Assembly: GCA_021442155.1 (NCBI GenBank)
Contig: CM038223.1
Span: forward strand, 37,980,983 to 38,044,982
Direction: 5' to 3'
DNA: 64,000 nucleotides
DNA from: Cymbidium sinense
Lineage: Eukaryota > Streptophyta > Magnoliopsida > Asparagales > Orchidaceae
Shown: in pieces, positions 13,101 through 24,207 of the stretch
How the letters are laid out: every line of letters begins with the position of its first letter
Numbering within the stretch: position 1 is the first letter of the stretch
The notes under the pieces: model-generated
What the model was told of the DNA's origin: nothing
What the model saw: only the letters and a program-made list of their open reading frames with translations
Databases searched by the model: none
Translations under genes and position numbers: made by a program

Positions 13101-13800
13101 GCCTCGGTGACCCTCTCTCTATGAATTTGATCCCTAACACTTATAGGGATCAAGCTCCTTAGGTTGTGTAGTGTGTGGACTCCGCATCACAGCTCTCCCA
13201 ACTCATGGTTAACCATAGACTAGCATAGGGCATCCTACTCTCCTTAGTCGGTGTCTCATACTCTAAAGGTGGTGGGGGTACTGCAACAATCCTTTAGTAC
13301 TCCTCCTCTCTCTAAACCTACTGCCACTTAAGAATGGAGAGGTCTCATAAGGTAAACCCTCCTCAGCAACATGGGAGGCTTCATCTACCTCCTTGGCCAC
13401 ATGCTTGTAATGTTTCTTTATTTTTCTGTTCTTATTACGAAAATGGGTTTTAGTGAGTGGGGATAGATAGGAACTAGAATCGACCTCTAAGGTGGGGGAG
13501 ACTATCTCAGAAGGTAAGATAGCCTTCTTCTTTAGAGTAGGGGGAACCATAGAGAGGCTTGGCAGTCTAAACTATAGTGGGGGTAAGCTACACATTGGCG
13601 GAAATCTCAACAACCTTCCTATATAAAGAGGGGAACTTAGAATAGGATGATAGATCAAACTATTGGAATGGCTTCTTGCCTGCCACCTCTTCCTTACTGG
13701 CAATAGTGAGGGCTAGTCCCTCATAGGTGATTTTGAGATGCTCAAAGCCAAGATCGAACTTGAACACATGCTCACTGAAGATCAGCTTGCTGGAAGACAT
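10150..13800 (-). pseudogene. Tat-element gag (broken)
   Basis: The likely start is the ATG at 13800-13798 (MSSSKLIFSEHVFKFD), the first good ATG after the leader; a stop appears after about 46 codons. Further open pieces are 13550-13263 (Lys/Ser-rich) and 12254-11967. A retrotransposon gag core lies around 11450-11720, including NESLIDFIIRWYNLSIKCE. A zinc knuckle of the CX2HX4HX4C type is intact at 11075-11116 (CPYHHILGHILENC). Gag forms the particle that carries the element RNA. Many stops break the frame, and the section left of 10900 is too decayed to read. Confidence 0.75.
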
Positions 13801-14727
13801 GGCTAAGGACTGACCAAAAGAATGAATGAAGAAGATGGGCTGATATCTCTACTGCACTGTTGGAAAAGAGAACTCGATTAGACTTTGGTTTGATGTTTAT
13901 TTGAATTTTTTATTTTGATTTTTGAATTGGAACCGTCATTCAACAAATTTGATTATGCTGAATGGGTTTCAATTGGATGTTGAAGAGATTTGGTGATTTT
14001 GATGGAGATATTTTTTGCTTTAGATTATTGTTGGATTTGAATTTTATTTTATGTTGGAATATACATTCAAGAAATTTGGTTATATTGAATGAGGTTCAAT
14101 TGTGTTGGAGAGATTTTGAAAACTTTTCGGGTAGAAGCTTTTGTTTTGTTTGATGTTGGTGTTTGATATTTGATTTTGATTTGATTTTGAATAAGAGACT
14201 CTCATTTAACAAATTTTGTTATGTTAAATAGAGTTGGTTAATTTTGTTTGAAAAAGGGTTTTGATATTTTTGAAGAAGGGATTTTTGGTTGTTGTTGTTT
14301 GATTGATTTTGATTTTCAAAGAGAACCCTCATTTAAAAAGTTTGATTATGTTAAATGGGGTTCATTAATTTTGTTTGTAAAGATTTTTTTTTTATTTTGC
14401 TTCAAATTTTATTAAAATTTGTTAAATATTGAATGAACCTTGCTTCACCAAGATAATGGTGAGAGGTTCTTAATTTTGTTTGATTTATGTTTGGTTATTT
14501 TCATTTATTTGATTAATTTATCTTTACCTATTTGGGGACCCAATAAGGCTTTTAAGATATACTTGGAGTGAGGTCTTAAAACCTAAAGGATGTTGGCCAC
14601 CTTTGCTTAAGGATGAAATAAACAAAGTGCCAATGGAAAGAAAGATGGCCTTGGACTTATATAAAATATAAGTCCACTATTGAAGCTTGGAGATAATAAT
14701 TGTCTACTAGAGATGGAGAGAGGAACT
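13801..14727 (-). repeat. 5' leader of the Tat element with about 4 tandem repeats
   Basis: The stretch between primer site and gag start contains four imperfect copies of a roughly 130-base unit. Each is marked on the plus strand by CATTYAACAAATTTGATTATG followed by a TRAATGGGGTTCAATT-like string. The markers start at 13937, 14064, 14203 and 14330, so the spacings are 127, 139 and 127 bases. Right of 14400 the sequence is not repetitive. Confidence 0.75.
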
Positions 14728-14746
14728 ATCTCCAGCAGAGTCACCA
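14728..14746 (-). other. Primer binding site of the Tat element
   Basis: On the minus strand this reads TGGTGACTCTGCTGGAGAT, starting with TGG as expected for a site pairing with a tRNA 3' CCA end. It is close to the tRNA-Arg-type site used by Ogre-like elements (TGGCGACTC...). Thirteen bases separate it from the LTR edge at 14760, a rather long gap. Confidence 0.75.
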
Positions 14747-16243
14747 AAAAAATCTACGGTGTTTTAATTTGGATGTGGGGTGGACACCATGCAGATCTTA
14801 GGGGGTACATATTGAAGTGATCGTGTACAACATCGAGGTATGATGTACCATCTCAAAAGATAGAGGCATCACCCTATAATAGACTTAATTACCTAATAAG
14901 GACTCATAAGGCATGATGTGTCTTCGAATATACCATAGATCTTTCCCCTACTTTATATGGAAAGGTATAGTAGGATTTATTTTAAGCTAGGTTATTTAGT
15001 TCCCTATGGAGGAAAGTCTCCATAGTTAATTACATCCTAAGAAATGGGATTTCCTAAGAATACTCTCAATTAAAGTAGTAAATTATTGTCTCCAAAGATT
15101 TCAAGGCTAAGATTATGAAAGGATTGGTATTTTTAGAAAAATCAAATGGGATCATTCAATTGGAAGACTTATTTCAGAATCCAAAGAAAAGATAAGTAGA
15201 AAATGCTCATGATACTAGGAAGCCTAGTGAGCATTTCAACATATCCTATGCTGAGACTTTATATGTTTGAAAGTGAAGAGATTTATTTTATTTGCGTTAA
15301 CTTTTCATTAGAATGCTAGGGCTTGTAGTCCATCAACATAAGATTATGGAAATGCCTACGAGGTGAGGAATTATGCTTGTAGCCCAAAGGAAATGAACAA
15401 TCTCGGATCCTAAATCTTGAGAGATTTGGCACAAGCTAAAGCACGACCAAAATCAAAGAGGAAAAGGAACACAAGGATCTACTCCGCAAGAGAAGGTAGA
15501 CGCATCCGACTCTTCTAGACTTGCAACCGCATGGAGTGGCTCCTAACTAACACCTCCTATGATTTAAACCCATGTAATCCAATTTTATGTAATTGCAAGA
15601 TAGTTAGGCTTATTATTTAATTGGGAAGAGACTAGAGTCTTAAACTCACTCGCTAAGAAACTAGATCAGACTGGTATGCGCATATGACTTAGCCTAAAAA
15701 TACATAATTTTATAAGTTTTATATAATTTTGACACATTCATTTGGACAAAGGCATTATAATATTTTATGCTTAAATGCATGATGAAATTTTGTTATTGGC
15801 CAAATGAAAAGAGAAAGAGGGTGAAGCTCCATCATAAGGGGTTCTCTCATAGGTCAAGCGGTCCTTAAACTAATGAAATGGAGGTCCTCAATTTTGCAAG
15901 AGTGGTATAATATGACATGCATGATGTTAGACATACAACATAAATCTATGGGGTTGCTAAATTTTTTAGGTATCTTGATTACAACTTAAGCTTTAAGATG
16001 AAATTATAAGTTATTTTTTAATTATTTAATTATGAGTTATTAATTGGGGTAGAAAAATTAACTTTATCCTAAGAGCCTACTGCTTCTAGGCCACACATTC
16101 AATCATCAATCATTAAGAAATTATGAAATTAAACACGACAATAATCATTTTTATAGACTACCATAAAAGAATAAAAGATCGGTGCTGCCAGGTACCATCG
16201 TACACCCTGAAAAAGAGAAAAGTTGGGTAGCTGAGCTCTACCC

Positions 16244-16250
16244 TTATAAA
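16244..16250 (-). promoter_or_regulatory. Candidate core promoter of the Tat LTR
   Basis: The minus strand reads TTTTATAAGGGTAGAGCTC here, a TATA-like sequence followed by a less AT-rich stretch. Its place would give a U3 of nearly 5.9 kb and an R-U5 of about 1.5 kb. Position only; the left LTR does not reach this point, so it cannot be checked within the window. Confidence 0.25.
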
Positions 16251-17330
16251 ACCTGGATTACAAAAGAATAATTACAATTTAGAATTGAATACATGTTTTG
16301 AGGATCTTCATTCTTCATTTCTTCTTTCTTCTGTCTTCCTTCTCTTAATTTGATTTTTACTCTAATGTATTACAGGGCACCCTAAGACTAAGCCTTCTAC
16401 CCACTGCTCATCCTAATCTCCCATAGCACTAATCCTAATTTCTATTACAAAAATATATTTTATAGAAAGTAAATCTAACTACACCTCCAAAATAGAGGTT
16501 AGCTAAACATACATATAATCTTAAGCACTTATATTTCATAATTTGGACTTAGCACACTGCACATGGGTAACCAAGTCCACTTGTTCTAATATAGATTATA
16601 CTTAGGGGCATAAGCAACCTGTAAGAAGAAGCATTTATATTTATTTTTAGCTGCCCTTTAAGCACAATTCCCTGCAGAAAATGACATTAGGCTAATAATG
16701 GCCTAACATCCAGTCTACGATCCACATTCATAATGTCCAGTCTAAAGCATCACATCATAATAAAAAAAACATCAACATTACATGCACCGTTCTAACCTAA
16801 AACTAGAAGTGGTGACTTAGAATTCTAATGTGTGTGCTTAGACTTATGTGGAATGTCTTGGATAGGCATTAGAGTTATGATTTTCCAAATTTGGAATTAT
16901 TTAAATAAACATGATGGTTGGTTTCATTTCAAGTTGTTTAGATAATTTGCAAGTTTTAATTTTTATATTATTTTGTTTCATTTGATTTTCACTTAGTACC
17001 TAAGTGTTATAAAGAGAGAAAAGTGGATTAACCTCTTACATCCCTAACTTGAGTTATTTTCTAAAGCACATTATTATGATTTGATTTCTTTAAGTGAATG
17101 TTTTATTAATCATAAGTTTAGGTTAACTTTAAAAATCTTATTCAATATAAAAGGCATCTTAAGATTAATTTGGCTGAATTACCATCACATAGAATATGTT
17201 GAATCATTTCTTTTCATCACCCATAACATGCATATGATTTAACACTTAGTATACTAATACATACAACATATTTTGGCACACTTCAATGATCATGGATGTG
17301 TACATTTGGAAATTGTATTTTACTTGATTG

Positions 17331-18075
17331 AATTATTTATACATGTAAATTAAAGCTCTTTCCAAATTCTAATACAAATATACATAAGAATGAAATTAAA
17401 TAAGTACATGCCTTTATTAACCAGGGAAGTGAGGTAATCAAATGACCTCCTTGGGGCTACCTAAAGCCTTGTATTCCTGGTATGTCCAGACTATATACTT
17501 ATTATCATTCAAACATATGTAAATCCATATATGAACATAGGAAAGAAAACACTACATTTACATGCAATACATTTGATGTGTTTAAATGATAATAGATACA
17601 TGTATTTTTAGTAGAAAAGAAGATTCTCATTCTTTAATCAAATACACATACACATGTATAAAAGATATAAGCAAGTATGTGTCATTATTTAAACTAGGGA
17701 AGTGAGACAGTCAAATGACCTCCTTGGGGCTACTTAAAGCCTCATATTCCTGGGATGTCTAGACAATATACTTGCTATCTTAAATACATACAAATGTATA
17801 CACAACTATAAGAGTGAAAATCATGCAAAATATTGTATTTTATTAGATTGAATTATTTATACATGTAAATTAAAGCTTGATCTAAATTCTAATACAAATA
17901 TACATAGTTATGAAATTAAATAAGTATGTGTCTTTGTTAACCAAGGAAGTGAGGTAATCAAATAATCTCCTTGGGGTTACTTAATGCATCGTATTCATGG
18001 GATGTCCAGACTATATACTTATTATCATTCAAACTATGTAAATCCATATAAGAATTTAGGAAAGGAAGCACTACC
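17331..18075. repeat. Three tandem units of 250-270 bases inside the Tat LTR
   Basis: The block GGAAGTGAGGTAATCAAATG with CCTCCTTGGGGCTAC recurs at about 17425, 17696 and 17944 (spacings about 271 and 248). Each is followed by a diverged ATTCCTGG.ATGTCCAGACTATATACTT stretch. The first and third are also preceded by matching TTATACATGTAAATTAAAGC. The middle copy is the most diverged. Confidence 0.8.
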
Positions 18076-19874
18076 TTCTCATGTTTATGCTATAAAACAT
18101 GCAAATCCTATATGTATTCATAACTACTATCACTTCATATGTTATTATCAATTTATAGCTTTAAAAAAAATAGATTTAGATTTATTAGTCATAATAACAA
18201 CACATATAATAAAATTATGCCAACATATGCAATTTTACATAAGTAAATTACATTTGATTTTAAAAATATGAATGTATGATATCACATGACATACAATATT
18301 TAAAGTGATTGAAAAAGAATAACCAAACATTTCCACATAATTCATTCAACTACACTAATTCCTAAGGACAATCATAATTAATAAAATCATTTAAAGAAAA
18401 CTAAAGCTTCATATTAATTTGAATTAAATTTAAAGAGAAGAGGTCATTTATTTATTTTAATCTCATTCCCGTGTTGTGATTTTAATTTATTTAAGGAAAG
18501 ACAATTAAGTGACTTTTATAATTTAATTAGGTTGAATCATTAGGAAAATCCATTTAATTACCCTTTTCTATGCTTCTTTAATTTAGTTAACCATCTAATC
18601 ATGAGCCATAAATGATATGAACATGATAAAAAATTGCAATGCTTGTGAAGTACCTAGTGCAATTGGCCCATGATTAGAGATTAATTAAATTAAAGAATCT
18701 AACTAAGTACTTTTATGATTTTCGCACACTTACGAGTTAATCATAATTTCTTTAAGTGTTTTTATGTTAATGAACACATGAAGAGGAACCCTTAATTTAA
18801 ATGTTGATTATCTGATATGATAAGCACTTTCAATTTGATTTGATTTGGCCATTAATTAATTAATTAAAACCTTAATCAATTCTTATTTTAATTAACTCTT
18901 TTTAATGAAATGAATTTGAAAAAGTAATTAGGAAAGAGGTCCAAATCACTCTCCCTTATCATCTCACTATTAATTAATGATTAATGAACTTTAATTAATT
19001 ATTTTTACTATTTGGGATTTTAAATAATCATTAAATTAATTAAGAGAGTAATCAAGATTTCAATTTCAAATTTTCCTAACTACATAGCCAATAAATCCCA
19101 AGAAAATCATGAGAGGTAGAGGTCATCCCACTAAATAATCATACCAAATTTAGGATTAATTACCTAAGTAATTAAGGCTTAATTAAGCTAATTAAAAAAC
19201 ACTCAAACACTAATTAAGCCTTAATCACTATTCAAACTACAATGGAATCATTTTTTTGTAATTCTCCTCGGTTTAACCTTTCCAAAATGCATTTATTTAT
19301 TTATTTTGGATTTTCTTTAATTTGTTATAATTTTATAAAGTTTTGACCAATTAATTACATTTTTACACCTTAATTAACCCCTAATTCTACCGCTGCCATG
19401 CAAGAGGCTAGTGTGACAACGCTTTTCATGTGGCACTGTAGGATTGGCCACTTAAATGGTCTGACGCTACATTGAAGTGGCGACGATAGACACGCTTTCA
19501 TCCCCACTGTTTGATCTTAGATCGGATGGTGGGGATTAATCCTGCGGTTCCTATAGGATTAAATCAAATTGAATCTATGAATTAATCACTTCCGTCCATT
19601 CCAACCATAGGAAATAGATAGCAGATGATCTGTCATCCTCTGAGTGATGGAAGATGGACACCGTCTGCTTTCCTCTACTTGATTCGAGCTCATCTTAGCT
19701 TGTGGAGGCTCGGGATTGACTCTAAAATGTTCAAAGATGAGATCTAAAAGGATCCAACAGTGGGATTTGCATGAATTGACAAAAACAAACACAAAGGACC
19801 AACACCTAAAGACATTTCTATGATTTTTTTGGAAAAATACCCATCAGCTCGGGACCATGATTACTAAGGTAGCT

Positions 19875-20126
19875 TCATCTTGAAGATGAAGCCTGGGAAA
19901 GTTCACACCGACTCCACTGGGTGGCTCTGCATGAAACATCATTGGAATCCTCACCAGAGTTGGTCATGGATGGGACTCCAGTGCTCAAATCGATTGGGAA
20001 TCGATTCGTTCTTCCTTGTCGGAGCTCAGTGAATGTGTGGGTGAACTTAATTTGAATTTTGTGGTGTTTGAGTGGAGTTGGATGGAGTGGAGGCTCAATT
20101 TCATTTGGCTTTGGTGTTGCCCACAA
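19875..20126 (-). other. Short open frame in the Tat LTR, shared with 756-1019
   Basis: The minus strand gives an 83-codon frame containing PPLHPTPL, FTELRQGRTNRF and IDLSTG. The matching place in the other LTR (1019-756) gives PPLHPTPL, FTKLRQGETNQF and IDSSTG in the same frame, for about 50 codons before the two diverge. The segment is richer in G+C than its surroundings. No known family is recognised. Because both are copies of one LTR, shared openness is weak evidence for a protein. Confidence 0.25.
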
Positions 20127-20559
20127 TGGGGAGCTCTAGGAAGGTCAGGGGAATGTTCAGGGAGGTCTCCTTGAGTCATTTATGCTCTCGGTGTGCTTGG
20201 AATCGAATGAGGAGGGGTATACTCTCCTCCCAGATGGTGACCTAACTTGACACAGCTTTGGAAGTCATCCAGTGCGAGCACCCAGATTCCAAGGAATGGG
20301 CTGAGTAGCTCGGTTGAGTGGATGAAGTGGGGGGCTAAGGTGGAGTGTGCTTGGTTTCTTAGGCCTGCCAATGGATGGAGGTGGGTTAGCTCACCTCCTT
20401 TGACCTACGACTGACACAACCATCTTTGGGTCAGGTTAGCCATTGGATTAAGGGTCCAAACTTACCTTTTGGTGGCTGCCAAATGCAAAGGAGGGGGTTT
20501 AACCACCCAAAAATAGTATTGTTTTTCTTATGTGAAAGGCTTTACCCAATGGGTAATGG

Positions 20560-21890
20560 GTTAATTTGGGTTGTACTTGTGTTGGGGTTGATTTGGGTTG
20601 ACCCACGGTGACCTAAGGATGGGTCATGCCAAGTTTGAATGAGTTTGGGCTTGATTTGGTTGGGTTAGGCTCAATTTGACCCATGTGAGTCAAGTTGGGC
20701 TAAGTTGAGTTAAGTTGACCAATTGGTCAAATTAGGTCAATCCATGAGTTGAGTCAAGTTCAAATGAGTATTTGGGATGTTTTGTTTTAGTGGGTTTGGT
20801 TTAATTTAGCTTAGATTTGGATTTTACTCATATGGGTTCATAGGGTCAAATGGGCTAAGTTGACCAATTTGGTCAAATTGACCAAATTGGCTTGGGTTAG
20901 GTGCTAGTTTAGGTTCAATTGTCATTTGAAGATGATTGTAGGTTTTGATTTCAATTAATTTGGATTTAGAAATGATTTAGAGTAATTTTATCCCTTAGGT
21001 CAATTTGGGCTAAATGGGTCAATTGGGTTCAATTGATCAAATTAGGTTTAATGGAGTCTTTGATCATGTTCAATAATCAATTTGGAATATATTTGAGTCA
21101 TTGGTTGCAATCAATTTGGATTAGAACTTGATTTGGCCTAGTTTGGCCTTTTTCATCAACTTGGGTCAACTTGGGTCAAGTGGCTAATTAGATTTGGTTT
21201 GGCTCAATTGATGGTCAAGTCATGTTCAAGGATCAATTTGGAGTTAGTAAGAATCATTGGTTCCAATTAAATTGAATTGGGATGGGACTTGGTTCAATTT
21301 GGCTCATGTAGGCTAAATGGGTCAACTTGATCAAATGACCAAATTAACTTTTGACCAAATTAATTGCAATTGACCAATCAAGGATGATCAACAATCAATA
21401 TATAGGGTTTTGGATAGTTTGGTTCAATCCAATTTGGATTAGATTGGAGTTTGGTTCACAGGGGTCCTACTTAATGGGTTAATTGAATTGGTTTTAGGTT
21501 GAATTAGGTTGAATTGAGTTTGATAATTGATTTAGGATTGATTGATGGCTTTGATTGCAATTGATTTGGAGTTAATTGAATTTTGGCTCATTTGAACATT
21601 TTGGGTCCAAATGGGCTAGCTTGGGTTAATTGAATTAATTTTGGTTAATTGGCTTGATTGTAGTTTGATTGTAGATTTTGGAGTGGAGGTTTGAATGGTT
21701 GAAGTACTTTTGTAAAAATCAATTGGATTTGGGTTTGATTGAAAGAGTTTTGGCTAAGTCCATAAATTTAGCTTAAGGGATTAAGATGGACTTAGATTAT
21801 GGGTTTCAATCATTTGGCTTGGAGCTTGGATATGGATTGGAATTCAATTGGGACTGGTTGAATTGATTAGAGGTTTGGTTTTGGCTAAGG
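20560..21890. repeat. TTGACC/GGTCAA-rich field in the U3 of the Tat LTR
   Basis: A stretch dominated by short variants of GGTCAAATTGG, TTGACCAATT and GGGTTGG, many forming inverted pairs such as TTGACCAATTTGGTCAA (20851-20867). The same field is present in the other LTR at about 1500-2860, and in reversed form in the separate solo LTR at about 27540-28770. No protein-coding frame runs through it. TTGACC contains the W-box core bound by WRKY transcription factors. Whether it is regulatory is inference. Confidence 0.6.
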
Positions 21891-22111
21891 AGGTAGGCAT
21901 GGGTCTTAGTTGGGCCATAGGATAGGTAGGCTTCCTTAAATCCTAAGAAATAGTCTAAACCTATGGAAAATCCTCCAAAGTCCCTAAGTTTGGGTTAAGT
22001 GTTCACTTAGTCACTAGAAGTGTCCTATGACTAAGAATATCCTAGTGTCTAGAAGACTCCTAGATCTAAGATGGGAAGATTGAATCCTCACTCCCAAAAG
22101 TGATGTCAACA

Positions 22112-24207
22112 TTAAGTTTGTTGAACATCCCTTGGAGTATTATACTATTTAAACAAACTATTCTACTTAAGGAAAGAACTTTTAGCTTTTGTGTGACATT
22201 TGGAGTGAAACTCTTGATTATAGCTTGGTGGCTAGCTATCCGATGAATTTGGTGATCCTTCACTACAGTTCTATTTGCATGAGTAGAACTACTTCATCTC
22301 TCTTCCACTTTGGTGTGTGGGAGATTCTTGGATTATCTCCTTCCACTTTGATAAGTGGGAGATTATTGGAGCATCTCTTCTTCAAATTTGATATGACATC
22401 CTATTCTCAGCAACCCTCATACTTCACCACAACCACAAGTATAAAAATGGTAGGTAAAAGCTTCAATGAGTTTATTAGCTATGACCCTTACAATTATGTG
22501 GTGGACTTTGCTAAAAAAAAATTAGTTGAAAGCATGATTTAAAAATTATATATATGTATGTATGTATGTATGGTTACTTTCGTAAATATTGTACATTAGA
22601 TAATGTTTGTAGCATAATAGCAAAATTTAAACTCATCATAAAATATTATATTATTTTAAATACATGAATAGATGTAACTTAATAGTAAATCTTATATGTT
22701 GAAACATTTTAACTATATAATAATTAAAGTATAATTTACTAAAAATTATAGCATATACATGAATTACTTCTTCAATTATTCATTTAATTATATACTTTCG
22801 AAATATCTACTCAATTTGAATTCTTCTTTATCCTCTCTGAATTCTTTGTATCCTTAAGATATTCAGTCTCTTCAACTGTATATCAAGCATTACCCCTTTT
22901 TTAATATTTTAACATCATTTGAAATTTAAATATAAATTTTAAGTCCATTTCCAATTCAGATTGAAAAATGGTAAGGAATTTCAACATAAGCATTGACCTC
23001 TTTAATAACCCTTTCCAGTTCATAAATCCTTAATTCATCTATCTTAAAAAATTGTGAAATAATTTATATTTTGTGCATTTTCCATTCATAATAACAATTA
23101 TGTTAGTCTTCATCATCTATTAGATCATGTATTAAAATGTATGTAACATAAATTTACTAAATACTAAAAAAAATACTATGTAGAATGTTACTATTAAAAT
23201 TTTAAATAATTCATGGTATTAAATATTAAGCCCTCATCTAAAAGTTTTTTGATAATCCTATTCAAATAACACTGCTTTATTTAGCAGAATTTAACTAAAT
23301 AACCTCAAGCTTCCAATAGAAATTTGCTCTAGAGTCAAAGGTGGGTACATGAGCTAATTGTGATATACAAAAAAATTTTCAGTTGCCATATTTTTTTTAC
23401 CTTCATTTTTACTATAAACATAAGCTCAACATATCTTACTATTTTTAAGATGCAAGTTTATACTAAACTTTTGCACACAAATAAAGGCACTATTTTCTAA
23501 TCACATTATGTTGTCCACCCAATATACATAATACTTCTCTTAACTAAATTAAATAAAAATTTCTACTTAAGATATGTGTATTACTATATATTTGCATGAT
23601 AACGAGTCGCAAGAGGCCTCCACTTCTTTTCTTCGATATATTAAATAATTAATATACTTTAATAAGACTAGATTTCTCTCACCAAAAGTCTTCTGTCGGG
23701 CCTTTTACATAGGTAATCACCCTATTCTTTTCATCTAAAAATTGACACCTTCGGCCATAATTTTGAAATTGACAATCAAAGATTAAAATTAAAAATAATA
23801 GCCTAAGTTAAGTTTTATTTTTTTGTAGAATTCTTAACGATATAATCTAAGAGCTACAACAAAAAGTAATCTTTTAAATGAGTACATACATGAATATTAT
23901 ACATGACGAACAATTATTTTTTTATTGGCTAAATAAATCAATAAATGGTCCATGGGGTCAAAAAGTAATGGTGATAAAATCTTCTCAAGCTTTAGATGTT
24001 AGATATATATATGTAAAAATTGAAGCTTTAGATGTTATATAAATATAAATATAAAAGAATTGTGTGGTATGTATGTAAAGGCCCCTTCTATAAATTAGCT
24101 GAATTTAGAGATTAATTAGAATTTTTCTAAAAATTAGCCACATTTAAACATGTGTTTATATCATATAAGCTATAATTGATTATGTCTCTAATTTGGTCAA
24201 CCTGCAG
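22112..24207. other. Non-repeat sequence between Tat LTR and dioxygenase exons
   Basis: AT-rich with no recognised gene. A 117-codon plus frame at 22189-22542 has no recognised domain and starts with TTG. Inside it a unit of about 35 bases (CCACTTTG...GTGGGAGATT) is repeated at 22310 and 22343. No first exon of the downstream dioxygenase (with the usual PVID and WGFF-like motifs) was found here on reading all plus frames. This may be intron 1 or upstream sequence of that gene. Confidence 0.5.

Larger units (their letters stand above)
1..22111 (-). mobile_element. Giant Ty3/gypsy retrotransposon, Tat/Ogre type (left end outside window)
   Basis: An LTR retrotransposon read on the minus strand. 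The order from right to left is 5' LTR (14760-22111), primer binding site, leader, gag, protease, RT, RNase H, second RNase H, integrase, long 3' region, 3' LTR (1-3055, cut by the window edge). Positions 1-3055 align along their whole length with about 19084-22111, at roughly 80 percent by eye. The LTR begins and ends with the inverted pair TGTT/AACA. The domain order with two RNase H regions, the CX2HX4HX4C gag knuckle and the integrase type point to the Tat lineage. If both LTRs are about 7.35 kb the original was about 26 kb. All coding parts contain stops and frameshifts. Lineage is inferred by recognition, not by a search. Confidence 0.9.
14760..22111 (-). repeat. 5' LTR of the giant Tat element (7352 bp)
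   Basis: It starts TGTTTTAATT at 14760 and ends GTCAACA at 22111, a TGTT/AACA inverted pair. The right 3 kb matches 1-3055. The left end is supported independently: reversed, 14760 to about 15260 aligns with 34680-35209, the end of a second, separately inserted LTR bounded by a perfect target duplication. On the minus strand the start (TGTTGACATCACTTTT) likewise resembles the start of that LTR at 26977. The target duplication partner to TTAAG (22112-22116) would lie left of the window. At 7.35 kb it is unusually long for an LTR. Confidence 0.85.

Noticed and set aside
17331..18075. CRISPR-like or phage-type repeat array
   Set aside because: Only three long diverged units, in a plant LTR; no short identical repeats with unique spacers.
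22189..22542. 117-codon frame upstream of the dioxygenase exons as a candidate exon 1
   Set aside because: It has no dioxygenase N-terminal motifs, starts from TTG, and contains a 35-base repeat; kept only as unclassified sequence.
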